Made by a program: the position numbers and the translations under genes. From the NCBI GenBank assembly GCA_031769625.1, contig JAUIMM010000213.1:5661501-5725500 (forward strand): DNA of 64,000 bases. Reading direction: 5' to 3'. Position 1 is the first letter of the stretch, and each line of letters starts with the position of its first letter. Positions 45,157-56,110 of this stretch are shown here, in pieces. The notes under the pieces are model-generated. The model searched no databases. It was given only the letters and a program-made list of their open reading frames with translations, and was not told the DNA's origin. Source of the stretch: Taudactylus pleione. Its lineage: Eukaryota; Chordata; Amphibia; Anura; Myobatrachidae.

Positions 45157-45675
45157 GATGTGGTTAGCATCCCGGCAGTCGGGATGTCGGCACTCAGAAT
45201 ACCAGCGCTGGAAACCTGTCAGCATTCGGAATCCTGACCGCCGTCATCACGACGTTAAGTATTAGGGTTAGGCTTAGCCACTTAATGTTAGGGGGTGGGT
45301 TAGGCTGCGGAGGGGAGGTTAGGGTTGGGCTGCGGGGAGGAATGGTTAGGGTACTTACCTAGCTTAGTTTTCATTCTAGCCCCCTGCACCTGTCACAACC
45401 TGTGCAGTTCCTCTTTCCTGCCTGTGGTGTTGCCCTCTTCTCTGATTCTTCTAGCACACTCTGGGCTGAATCTCAGCAGTTCACCTGAGTGCTAGAAGCA
45501 CCAGAGCAGAGACCGGCACCCCAGACAGGATAAAGGAATTGCACGGGTTGTGACAGATGCAGGGTGCTAGAATGAACACTACTAGTTGGGTCAGGATTCT
45601 AACTGTTAGGATACCACTGTTGGTATTGTGAGTGACCACTGGTATCTCGACCGCCGGGATCCCATACCCAACCCC
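45157..45675. repeat. CGGGAT-type foldback
   Basis: TTGGGATGTGGTTAGCATCC at the left and GGGATCCCATACCCAA at the right are approximate inverted ends. The interior contains two GGTTAGGGTT/TTAGGCT clusters near 45,260-45,350. Confidence 0.65.
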
Positions 45676-45694
45676 AATCATTATATGTGGCTAA

Positions 45695-46014
45695 TGCTGG
45701 GCATACACTATACAATTATCTGTCAGATATCCGTGCAATCTGGCTGGTTGGAATGACAACCTGGTAATGTATGGGAGCAAATGACAATTGATCATATTGT
45801 CTTAAACACTGGAAAACGGACAAAAAACAATTGTTCAAATTGGTTACATTCGTATGTTTTACCCAATTTGTCTGAACGACCATTTTTGTCTTTTTTCCAG
45901 TGTTTGTGAGCAAATGGTCGATTATCATTTGCTCCCATACATTACCAGGTTTTCATTCCAACCAGCCAGATTGGACAGATATCTGACAGATAATTGTATA
46001 GTGTATGCCCAGCA
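45695..46014. mobile_element. 320-bp foldback MITE, TGCTGGGCATACAC ends
   Basis: TGCTGGGCATACACTATAC is mirrored at the right end. TAA flanks both sides (45,692-45,694 and 46,015-46,017). The arms pair along nearly the entire length, meeting around 45,855. Confidence 0.9.
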
Positions 46015-46127
46015 TAAGATATATGTACATGCAATGATCTCAGCTATATGTAAAGCTTCAATGTAAATATTTATCTTTCAAACAGGTTGGTATATAGGTG
46101 AATTTGACAACATTACCTGAGTCTAGG

Positions 46128-46437
46128 TTGGGTACACACGTAAAGATTTTCTGTCCAACCATCCAACTAGTTGATTGGTTGGAAGAAAAATCTGGTAAGG
46201 TATGAAAGCAAATGACAATCAGCAATTTGCTCCCGGAAAATGGACAAAAACTGTTGTTTGATCAAATTGTTTAGATCAAACATTTAACAAACTTGTCTGA
46301 CGACCATTTTCATCTGTTTTCTGGCATTTAGGAGCAAATTGCTGATCATCAGTTACTCCCATATGTTACCAGATTTTCATTCCAACCAATCAACTAGTTG
46401 GATGGTTGGACAGAAAATCTTTACATGTGTACCCAGC
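46128..46437. mobile_element. 310-bp foldback MITE, GGGTACACACGTAAAG ends
   Basis: GTTGGGTACACACGTAAAG and its complement CTTTACATGTGTACCCAG bound two long arms (AGATTTTCTGTCCAACCATC and inverse). CTAG occurs just outside both ends. Confidence 0.85.
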
Positions 46438-46440
46438 TAG

Positions 46441-46699
46441 TAGGTGCACACACACGGTATGATCTGTACCACCAACGACTTGAAAGATATCTTTCAGTGA
46501 AGTCATCCTGCCACATCTCTGAACAGGCAAAGTTGACGATATCATCCAGATTGGCCTGCATGTATGGAAGATCATACATATCGTTATCGTTCATGTGGGA
46601 ACGCGCATTGCTGGTCGTTCACTGCATAAAAATTAACGATATATCATTGAACGATATCATTAATATCGTAACAATATATCGTTCCGTGTGTATGCACCA
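46441..46699. mobile_element. ATCGTT-family MITE, uninterrupted copy
   Basis: Opposite in orientation to 35,935-36,817 and colinear with it once the insertion there is removed. It ends CCGTGTGTATGCACCA followed by TAA. It begins one base after the CTAG that closes the preceding MITE. Confidence 0.85.
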
Positions 46700-46702
46700 T
46701 AA

Positions 46703-47135
46703 GAGGCTTATTTATTACAATCCGCATTTTTAAAGCAGATGTGAAATTATTTTCGGCCAAAATTGTAATTTGAAAATTAAAATGTTCAACTAATTTAGTA
46801 AAGAACTCTTGCCAGGACACAGGCTCTAAAAAAGAGCCTATCCTGGCGAAGAGCTGGATGCAGAGTTGATGTTATCACTTTGCTTCTCAATTCAATGTTG
46901 GCATGCGTACTGTGCATGCATGGCCATCGACGAGCACATGCAGTAGTGGTGGCTGAAGGAGAGCGATTCTGGAGGTTCCCTCTCCAAAAGAATCTGCGAT
47001 AGAGTAGCCCATGGCGTGAGCGGCCGGGACCAAGATCCGGAGATTGGTAAATAAGTCATCTTAGCAACCTACATCCCTTGCGGGTACCAGTTTTCGATGG
47101 ATATCCCACAAAATTTTCTTTAATAAATATACCCC
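46703..47135. mobile_element. MITE with TAA duplication and internal hairpins
   Basis: GAGGCTTATTTATTA and TTTAATAAATATACCCC are inverted ends, with TAA on both sides (46,700-46,702 and 47,136-47,138). A strong hairpin lies at 46,811-46,847 (GCCAGGACACAGGCTCT and complement). Related in design to the 3.74-kb element. Confidence 0.75.
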
Positions 47136-47698
47136 TAATAACGTGGTTTCCTTTATGAATGTAATTTAAAGTAGACCTGGTCAATTGCAGAGAAAGTAAT
47201 GAATAAATAATCCTCCAAGATCCCTATATCACAAAAGCAAGCAATACATTTATCACGCTTAGGGGGGCGATTCCAGTATGGCACATCATGGGCAGCAACA
47301 TAGCTAATTTATCCTCACATCCTATAGAGGTGTGTAGGAAAAGTAGAAATACAGAGGGTACCATAAATGGCTGGCATGTGTGCAGCCTAATATCATGGTG
47401 AGGTTCAGCAACACATCCCACTAAACTGAACTGGCACCTATATTAATAAAGCACTCATCTTACAAGCCAGCTTCCTCAAATCCACACAGAATAAGGAGGA
47501 AGCCATCTTTGGTGCACAGTTCAGGCTGACAGGAAGCTGAACCTTTAACTTCAACCAATCTGTACCTCACAGCTCTTCTGCTGTTCATAGACAGCATAGT
47601 CATAAACAGTGTGCTAAATAAAACGTACATCCCTGGTGAGCAGGAGTCACAAGGGAACCCAGTTTTCTTTGGCAACTATACACACTACAAGACACTAT

Positions 47699-47978
47699 GG
47701 GCTTGATTCAGAGTTGTACGCAATGCTGATGTTTTCGCAAATGGAGCGATATTTTGCCAATGCGCATACATCTGAGTTGCACTGCGCATGTGTCGAGATA
47801 CATTGCCGTAGTAGTACGCTGCAAGTCTGTTTTTCCAGTGTGATTGACAAGCGGGGAGCTTTTGGGGCAGGCAACGAGGTGCATTGGCTAAAAAAGCAAG
47901 CGTGTCTATCATTTCGGGGGGGGATGAAAACTTTGCAGCTGTGGCATCAATACAATAGCGTACAGCTCAATCAGGCCC
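47699..47978. mobile_element. GGGCCTGATTCAG-family MITE
   Basis: GGGCTTGATTCAGAGTTGTACGC at the left and GCGTACAGCTCAATCAGGCCC at the right, with TAT on both sides (47,696-47,698 and 47,979-47,981). 280 bp, non-coding. Confidence 0.88.
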
Positions 47979-48499
47979 TATGTGCTAAAATGACAAATTC
48001 TTGAACAAATAAACTTACAGATGCTACTGACAAACTAGTAAAGTATATTATATCATATAGGTCATGGTGTTACTGCACAGACAATGATTGTTTGTAAGCA
48101 TTCTGTACTAGTATTTATGCACTATTATATGGATGGAGTAAAAGGACCGACGAGATGTATTAACATCTTGTCTGCCAGAGTAGGAGAGTGAAAACTCCCC
48201 CCTCTGGTGATCCCTACCAGACCCTACAGCTCATCAGCCTAGTGCTGAAACACTGTGTCTCACCTCTAGGCTTCAGAGGGCATGCACGAGATCTGGCAAG
48301 CATCACAAGATCTCCCGTGCACAGCCCGTAGCCCAGCAGCCAGGGACAGTGCTGTCACTGGTGTGGTAGGGCAACAACAGTTGCACTGTTCAAAATCGAT
48401 AGCTGCAGCTGTTGGAACGGTCAGTGCCACTGACAGTTCATACTTTCGCTGGCACATCAGTGACGATAATGACGGGGGAGCATAGCGCTCCTGTCATTT

Positions 48500-49094
48500 A
48501 ACACCTAACCGCAGAATTAATACATGGGGGAAAAGTGATATTAGCGCACATAATGTGTGCTGATACCACTAAACTCCATAACGCCCCTTCATACATCTCC
48601 CCCTGGGTGGGATGCATAACGCATCACAATTTGCATGCGATCCATCCCAGCACTTTTTGCATGCATACCGGGCATTAATTACGCCGGTATGCATGAAGAA
48701 AATCTCAAAGTACAGCTCTCTCAGTAAGAGCTGACCCTTGTGAATGAGGGACTTCTGAGTCTATGACTCAGAAGTCCCTCTGACATCCTTCTACGCATGC
48801 TCACAAGGACACATGCGCCGCTGGGGTTCTAAGAGGCATCTTGGATCCATTTCACATCTCTTTGCGATTAGAAGCCCATAGGCTTCAATAGGGAAGATCA
48901 CATCCAAGCCCCAGAATGTATCGCATTCCGAGGCTTGGTGCATATGAGGAATGTGTGCATTTTCAGGGGTTTGACCACATTTTTGGCTTTGCTGCATTTC
49001 GCCCCGTGTTTAAAAAATGACAGTTAGGAGCTGATTCGTTGGTACTTTCGCTCTCCATTTTATCTCTCTCGAAGGCTTAGTACATCTCCCTCAA
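48500..49094. repeat. Decayed hairpin-chain repeat
   Basis: Successive stem-loops lie at 48,660-48,695 (12-bp perfect arms), 48,713-48,733 (7 bp), 48,746-48,780 (16-bp perfect arms, 3-nt loop) and 48,904-48,938 (15 bp, two mismatches). The right end contains TTAGTACATCTCCC. I could not fix its termini. Confidence 0.55.
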
Positions 49095-49164
49095 AACAAC
49101 AAAAAAAATATAAGTAAAACTTTATACCAAAGTATAGTTTCTTCATGGTGCCATCAGCCAACTC

Positions 49165-49510
49165 CATCTCTTAACCATACTTGCCTACACTCCCAGAAGT
49201 CGCGGGAGGTTCCCGATTTTCCGGGTAGCCGCCCACACCCCCGGAAGTGTAGGCAGATCTCCCACATCCTGCCTACTTCCTAGTGAAGCAGGCAGGATGG
49301 GAGATTTAATGGGGAATTTGCAGGTCCTCGAGGAGGGGGCGGGACTAAATGGTGTGATTTGCATAATTTAGTCCCCTCCTTGTGGGTCCACAAATCGTGG
49401 TCTTTTCTGAGAAAGGGGCGGGGCCTAATGGCATCAGTCAGGCCCCTCCCCTGAACCGTCCTCTATCGGCAGCTCCCAGACAGATGGTCTATAAAGTCGG
49501 TAAGTATGCT
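49165..49510. mobile_element. MITE with CATACTTGCC/GGTAAGTATG ends
   Basis: CCATACTTGCCTACACTCCC on the left, GTCGGTAAGTATGCTCTTAA on the right. The GC-rich interior includes hairpins around CATCCTGCCT...AGGCAGGATG. A relative with CATACTTGTC and AGTAGGCATG ends lies at 53,367-53,581. Confidence 0.6.
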
Positions 49511-49634
49511 CTTAACCAATAAGGGGGCTTTGATAAATACAGTAGGTATAAGCCCTAATCCCATAAAAAATTTTCATATTTATGTGATTTTAGTGATTTC
49601 TGCCTTCCATGAATAAACTCCAGGGTCTTTAAAG

Positions 49635-49793
49635 CAGGGGTGGGCAATAAGTGGCCCTTCAGTTATTGTTGAACTACAAACCCCAAAATGCCTTGCAACA
49701 GTTTTAGCATGACCAAATACCAAAACTGTAGCAGGGCATGCTGGGATGTGTAGTTCTACAACAGATGGGGGGGCTGCTTATTGCCCACCCCTA
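49635..49793. mobile_element. hAT MITE with 8-bp target duplication
   Basis: CAGGGGTGGGCAATAAG and CTTATTGCCCACCCCTA are the ends. CTTTAAAG is repeated exactly at 49,627-49,634 and 49,794-49,801. 159 bp. Confidence 0.93.
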
Positions 49794-49889
49794 CTTTAAA
49801 GCAAAGATTGATTGTCTTTATTCCTCAACAAGGTCGCTACATTTCAGTAATGACCAGAAGAACAGTACAAGGAAATGTAGTTTGCTTCC

Positions 49890-49935
49890 TGACAAACAGA
49901 ATATGCTGGCGCTATATAAATACTGTTAATAAATG
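49890..49935 (+). mobile_element. LINE/SINE 3' tail
   Basis: CTGGCGCTATATAAATACTG followed by TTAATAAATGAA matches the amphibian L2/CR1-type tail found inverted at 29.33 kb. Confidence 0.45.
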
Positions 49936-50217
49936 AACAAAAGCTAAATATGTTATGATTTAAAAGAAAGACAAATGCAATAAAACAGCAATGTGTCAAG
50001 TGTCTTTCTTACAAAAATAGCTCTGAAAATAGGCCTGGAGCACAGACAGTTATGTGCATATACCCTTGACCCGCAGCACAGTGTCATTTGAAACTGTTCA
50101 AATGTTAGCACATTTCTTTAAGGGGAGATACTGTACAGCTCAGGCATTCCTAAAATCCTATGCCTCCATAGACCGGAGGCATCTCGAGCCAGTGTTCACA
50201 ACTGCACACATACTGTA

Positions 50218-50720
50218 GGGCCTGATTCAGAGAGTTTTGCTATTTACGCAGACCGAGCGATTGTTTGCAATTGCGCATGCACGAAGCCCGCACTGCACAG
50301 GCGCAGCTATTGCATTGCGAATACACTAGTACAGAGGAACCGGCAAAGTGAGTGACAGGTATTCAGCGTTTGGGGGAGGTAACGGAGGGTGGTTAGAAAA
50401 ACGCAGGCGTGTCTGACCGTTTAAATGCCGTTTCATGGGCATGCATTAATTAGCCATTACGATCTCCTTCGCAGCACGAGAACACTCTGTGTGGAGAGCT
50501 GAAGTGTCTGTGGCTGGTTAGCCTTGACTCAAATGCTGTGTGAGCTGTGACTGCCCGATGTGCATCAATGTTACCGATGTTTTCGCTGTTGCACATCGTC
50601 GGACAGATATGAGAAGGAAGCAGTGGGCGCACCTATGCTCGGCTGTGCTTTGGAAGGCATTAGCATACTTTAGCAATTGCGTTCCGCGATTGCGTTAGCG
50701 TAAATCTCGGAATCAGGCCC
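50218..50720. mobile_element. GGGCCTGATTCAG-family MITE
   Basis: GGGCCTGATTCAGAGAGTTTTGC and GCGTAAATCTCGGAATCAGGCCC are inverted ends. 503 bp, non-coding. Confidence 0.85.
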
Positions 50721-52585
50721 ATAGAGCGAAAGACTGAAAAACACTTTGGAAAGGCAATTATTCAATTATATTTTCCCCCAGTCAGTGTGGCTCTACTGTA
50801 TGTAATTATCCAATGGGCCCAAGACCATAAATATGTAGATGTATATTCTGAACTTGTCTAGGAGGCAGACAGCCCCTAGCAGTCCATGGTACTAGTAACT
50901 AGAGCATCAAGTGGAAAGTTTTAAAAAAATCAGTAATGTCTGGCATACAGTCCAACCTATTTAAGGATTTATATTTTGATAGTACTACTCAGTAAGCATT
51001 AAGATGAAACTGAAAGGTGAAATAGAGAATTTCACTTTTTATTATCAAACTTTAAAAAAAAAAAATATATTATTAATAACGGGCAGTAGACAAATGGACC
51101 GAGCACTGTGTGCATGCAGAGTCCACACCTCTGAGGGAGCTGTCAAAATGCACTTAAGAGTCAGAAGTACAGTATTAGCTCTCCCTAGACTGTAGCAGAA
51201 GCAACTCCATGGTCACAATATAAATGTCTAAATCAGATAATTTAAACATATATGTGCAGTGTTGCCTATATTTCACACTGCAAGAGTTTGAAACGAACAC
51301 AAACAGAAGTAAAATACAAACTTGTGTAAGATAGATAGATAGATCTTAAAATAATAATAGATAATGGAAAGTATTGTGAATACATTTTATAAATAAAAAT
51401 TTTAAAAAAAGTTACCTTACAACCCACACCCTTAATCAATTGCAAACCTAACTGAATTATAATTTTTTTAAAGCCACACCATTGTCTCCATCAGCTAAAT
51501 AATAGCAGCCCTGCATTTAATAATAAATAGTCCTATAAATACTGCTAACGTAATGGTGTGTTTTTGCCGAGCAAGGCATCTACTATTTGTAGTCCATAGG
51601 GGGATCATGTTAAAGGAAAGATGATGCGATCAACAACTGCATTAGTGGATGGATAGAACAGTACTCAACCTGTCAGCTCTGAGTGCCTTGGATATACAGG
51701 GGATGTAGCTGCAGATGGAAGCACCAAATCTGCCATTTCCAACTGCTCTGAAACCTAGCATCTTTGTGACCGTTTACTTCACATATTTCCAGAAAGCATG
51801 ATCTGAATTTAGGTGTATTTCTATTTTCTTATTTTGTTCTATAAACCTGGAAGATTATAATTCTCCAAGGTTATGTTGTGATGCATTCTCTAGAGGCGTA
51901 TCCAATCCTGGGTAATAGATGAAACCGTATTTTACTACAAACAGAATTTAGCAAGTTAGAAAAAACAAAATAAAAGATGAAAACAAGAGTACAGAAAATA
52001 AAGAAATAGCAAACACACAATCGTGCCTCTCCACCTCTACAAAACAATAATCAGCACCTGGCCTAAATTGCTATTTTGCCAGAAATCTTCAACACACCAA
52101 TTCTGTGAGGCTCCATATGTATGGATGGGATGTAGTTATTATCCCTGCACTCGGGATGTCGGCGCACAGAATGCCGGTGCCGGAATCCCAACACCATATG
52201 GATTGTGTCCGTTAGTGTTCTGGGATACTCCCAGATAGTCTTTTATGTATAGAATATATGTGGTTTTCCATCCCAATCAATATAGACCATGGTGATATTT
52301 TCACTGTTGCAGGGACTATCACACTAATTTAGCATGAAGCAAAACTAACCTAATGTATGATCCACTAGGCGCCTGATAACAGGTTGTGCACCATCTTACA
52401 CTTGCTTGACTGTATCAAACATGGTTCCACCTGCACCAGCCATTGAGAGATGGATAAAGGGTGAGGAATTTTAGCAAATGTGAATCGGAGTATCTCTTAC
52501 TTTGTGACATCAAAGGTGATAGCCAACAGTACAACAAGAAAAAAGGAAGAACGATTTAGTAATTTTTAACTGGTACCACATACCA
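50721..52585. other. No gene recognised
   Basis: A-rich stretches, a short TAGA run near 51,340 and a CGGGAT-family fragment at about 52,128-52,195. No coding domains were seen. Confidence 0.35.
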
Positions 52586-52588
52586 TAT

Positions 52589-53200
52589 GCAGAAGCGTAG
52601 AGAGGCCAGCAGAGCCCGGGAGAAGGGGGCGTGGCCACATCTCCCTAGTATTTTTTTAAAAATTGGGGAGGGCGGACGCTGTGATCCCCTCAGACAGGCA
52701 CAGAGCCGCGGGGGTGGGGGGGTGCGATCCCTCCACAGGCATAGGAGACTGCTGCAGCTGGGCTGCTGTGATTTATGAGGGAGGAAGGGGCGATGTCAGG
52801 CCCCTCCAGCAGCCCAGGCAATTAGTACCCGTCCCCAACCCCTCTCGGCACCCCTGGCCATATGTAGCGTTCCCGCTAAGCTGTTTTAGTGGGGTGCTGC
52901 GCCCTGGCTGATTTCAAAAGGGCAGAATGCGCCCTGCCCCTTTTTGTGGTGCCCAGCTAAAACAGTGTGCGGGTGCCGTCCCCACCCATGGGCTGCAGTG
53001 TCCCACGGGTGGGGAAAACTGCAGTGTAGAATTTCCCCCCGGTGAGTAGAGCTTGGGGGCAGCCTGGCATGTCCGTAAGTGCCGGGCACGCCCCCAAGAG
53101 TGATGAAAAGGGGGTGTTTCTTAGAGACACGTGCCGCAGTGCCCTTTATCTAGGTCCAGCGCCCTGCCCGTCGCCGGATCTAGAGTGAACACTAAATATG
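52589..53200. repeat. GC-rich repeats related to the 39.43-kb hAT-like element
   Basis: CAGAAGCGTAGAGAGGCC resembles a hAT terminus. From 53,045 to 53,195 the sequence is about 85% like 39,605-39,800 by eye. The boundaries are not resolved. Confidence 0.45.
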
Positions 53201-53366
53201 TTTTATTTTTATTTTAGAATTGTGAACAGAGATGGGTAGAGTGGGCAATAGACACCCTCTTTTCAATGTTAAGCCATATACTCTTCTTACCCAACAGAGA
53301 AAGCTAGCAGCGATTTATGAAAATTTGCCTAAAAGTGCATTTATTAGAAACCGTACGTTATACATA

Positions 53367-53581
53367 CTTGTCAACTAAATGACTGCCCCCTTGGGGAAGG
53401 AGCAGCCAAGTTGGTTCAGCGGGGGAGTGTACCGTGCTTAACACATTGTGAAGCGGTTGCCCAGACTACCCAATTCACTCTGTAAATGGGCGACACCAGG
53501 AGACTTGCCTACTCTTCCTGTGGCTGGGAGCACCACCCAATTTTCGGGAACTTCCCGGCTGTACCGGAAGAGTAGGCATGT
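53367..53581. mobile_element. CATACTTG-type MITE
   Basis: CATACTTGTCAACT at the left pairs loosely with AGAGTAGGCATG at the right. It resembles 49,165-49,510. Confidence 0.45.
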
Positions 53582-53718
53582 TATGGTGGGAAATAAGCTA
53601 TAAATAAATACATGCTGAAACTGCCACAACCCTATAGTTTCCATGTACTGATAGTCTTCTTGTCCAGTCCAACCATGAAAGCAGGCTTGAAAAGAAATGG
53701 GAAGAGAGAAGACGCAAG

Positions 53719-53922
53719 GGTCTAAATTTACTATGCACGCTTTTAAAGCCTCCATCCGCATCTATGGTAATTTTGACTGCTGGATTTAAAGGGGCAATTA
53801 TATTCAATGCAAAACCAGGTTCCTTTTTTCTATTAAATACAGTTTACAATTTAAATCTACTAGCCGAAACCACTGAAGACACAGCGGGATTGAAAATCGC
53901 CATATAGTAAATTTTAGCCAAA
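53719..53922. mobile_element. MITE with GGTCTAAATTTACTA ends
   Basis: GGGTCTAAATTTACTATG and ATAGTAAATTTTAGCC are inverted ends. The centre, GGATTTAAAGGGGCAATTA, recurs in diverged form at 61,388-61,470. Confidence 0.65.
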
Positions 53923-54446
53923 TGTCTTGGATAAATTCTACAGCAAAGTTGAATGTTTAGTCCAAGTCCACAAGATATTCCCCATAGTTCATCAAAGTAT
54001 TTAAGTAATTTTGAAAAAAAACGTGTCCTGCGGGGAATGACTTCCAGTGAAACCATGATGCCGTGCGCATGTATTCAAACTGCGTGAAGAGCCCAGCTGG
54101 GCATGCCCCCTACAGTGGTGAAAAGGGGGGGCGTCTCAAGGCACTCCTCCTTTTAGGGCAGAAGTGTCTTTCTTGGATAGTCGCCCTGCCTTCCCTAGAG
54201 TGAACATTAGTAAAGAGAGATGATATCAGTGATGTCTGAATCTAGCAAAATAGCCAATGAATTATTGAAGCATCCAGTATAATAAACAAATTATCTATAT
54301 TAATTCGCCAAAAGATAAATTAGGAACTAGCTCTAAAGAGTCACATGCGTTGAAGATGGGTATGCATCACTGTTGTTGAGAGAGATGGGACTGTTAACTT
54401 CCCAACTAAGTTAAAGGTAGTACTCCCATTATTTCAAAGCTGAATC

Positions 54447-54638
54447 TTGTTCTTGTCAATCTTTTTGCACTATAGGCCTGTTTCAGGGATGGACGGAATT
54501 GTTGAATCGCACTCAAATCCCACAACAATCTTTTCATCCACCCCGTTATGTTTTAACTGTCACCAAGTGGGACACGTAAGTAAGTACTGCAAAGCGAAGA
54601 ACACCATACAGGAACACGAGTTTCCCATGAGTTCATAG
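54447..54638 (+). pseudogene. Retroviral-type gag zinc-knuckle fragment
   Basis: The frame contains one zinc knuckle of the form C-x2-C-x4-H-x4-C at 54,549-54,590 followed by lysines, as in the nucleocapsid part of retroviral or Ty3-type gag proteins, which packages RNA. Only about 60 codons remain and there is no matrix or capsid region upstream. Protease, reverse transcriptase and RNase H are absent: recognisable integrase begins only about 300 bp downstream, so most of pol has been deleted. This is a remnant of an endogenous element. Confidence 0.55.
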
Positions 54639-54909
54639 GTAACCCCAGTATCTTCTCCCAGGCCTTATATGACTGTTTATATTTTTCTTCAACCTATCAA
54701 TGGATCTGTTCTAATGTAAAATGTGGATGATTTATTGTTGTATTTTGGGTCATGTTTAAATGATATTAAACTGTTGTGCTTTATCTCCCACACATAAGAC
54801 ACAAGGTTGCTAAGGATAAACGGCAGCCATGCCAGGCTGAGGTCGACTACTCGGAAAACTATCCAACCCAGCGGCACAGGCATTATTTAGAGCAGTAGCT
54901 ATTAATAAC

Positions 54910-55450
54910 AAGATTTAATTGCAAGAACCTGTATGCAGATACTATATCCCTAGAATTACTAAAAGTGATAGGGGGACTTATTTTACAAGTGACTTTTTCA
55001 AGAACATGCGTAAGATGATGGGCAACAACACTAAGATTATCCCAGACTGTCTTTTCCTTTATTTGCCCCCCCCCTTTGAGATACTGTCCAAACAGGCAGC
55101 CTCATGTGAAAAATTGATAATGAGGTTACTGTGCAGGATCTCACGAAGATTAATGAGAATAACCGAAATTGGAAGTGTTATTAACTAACATGTCTAATGC
55201 AACCTGTCATGATGTCAAATCTGGAAGAATTTGTTATGATCCAAATTTTTTTTGTAGCTCAGGTTGTTTGACTGATCGGTGGAAAGGTCCGTATCTGACG
55301 ATACAGCATTCTCAAAGGGTGGCCAGGGAAGATACGTGGATCCATTCCGCTCACTATAGGGAGGTTAACCAACCGGTGGAGATACAAGGCAGAGACAAGG
55401 CCGATAACGTGGACCTGTCGATTGCGAGCTTGTGCCGGAAGGATTAAAAA
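54910..55450 (+). pseudogene. Retroviral-type integrase fragment
   Basis: Two frames. The first (54,919-55,188) has the SDRGTYF block that contains the second catalytic acidic residue of retroviral integrases. The second (55,169-55,447) has RWKGPYL at 55,279-55,299 and a later TWIH, the C-terminal DNA-binding segment. A frame change between them, the missing first aspartate region, and internal stops make it inactive. The style fits a gammaretrovirus- or epsilonretrovirus-like endogenous element, which I cannot resolve further. Confidence 0.7.
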
Positions 55451-56110
55451 GGTGACGGTGAGATATCTGAGCTAAAGAAATGTGTAGATCAGTGCTTCAA
55501 GCAATGGAGTGGTCTGCTGTGGTCATCCTAGTTCTTTTTTTTTTTCCAGAGTTTTATTTTTTTGTCATGATGATCTGTTTGGGGATGCTCGGTGTCTGTG
55601 ATGGGGGACCAATAAAGGAGATGTGAGCTGATGGCGGAGCTGATGGAGTGGAGTCAGGAGGAGGAGTGCTATACCAAATCAGGGGAGTGCCAGTACAATT
55701 TCAGTACAGTAAATTGTTGTGAAAATGTGAATAACAATAATAAGGAAGAACTGTAAATCAATCCTGAGTTATGACGTAGTGTATAACAATGTAGCCTGAG
55801 TTTGAGTGGTCGTGCATGGATATAACGTTTATGTTGTTTTAAGTCATCTTAGGTAATGCAGTCCCAACCCCTTCCAAGGCTCTCCTTATAGGATAGGTGC
55901 ATCCCCACATCTTTCCCATGATCCCTTAAGGATCCGCGATGTGCGTATAAGGGCAGTTTTATGTCCCTCCTGGAGACGCATTATCTGAATGGTTCAAATG
56001 ACCATACTGTGTCATACCATAATAACATTGAACGGTATATTCTCATGCATGGCTAAACAGATTCAAATAGCAGATTGTGATAGCATGTTGTTTGCTATCA
56101 AAGGGTGGAC
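55451..56110 (+). other. Between integrase and probable 3' LTR; no env recognised
   Basis: A T-rich stretch lies at 55,530-55,565 with a purine-rich AAAGGGTGGAC at 56,100-56,110, which looks like a polypurine primer site just before the LTR. I could not find an envelope frame. Confidence 0.45.
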
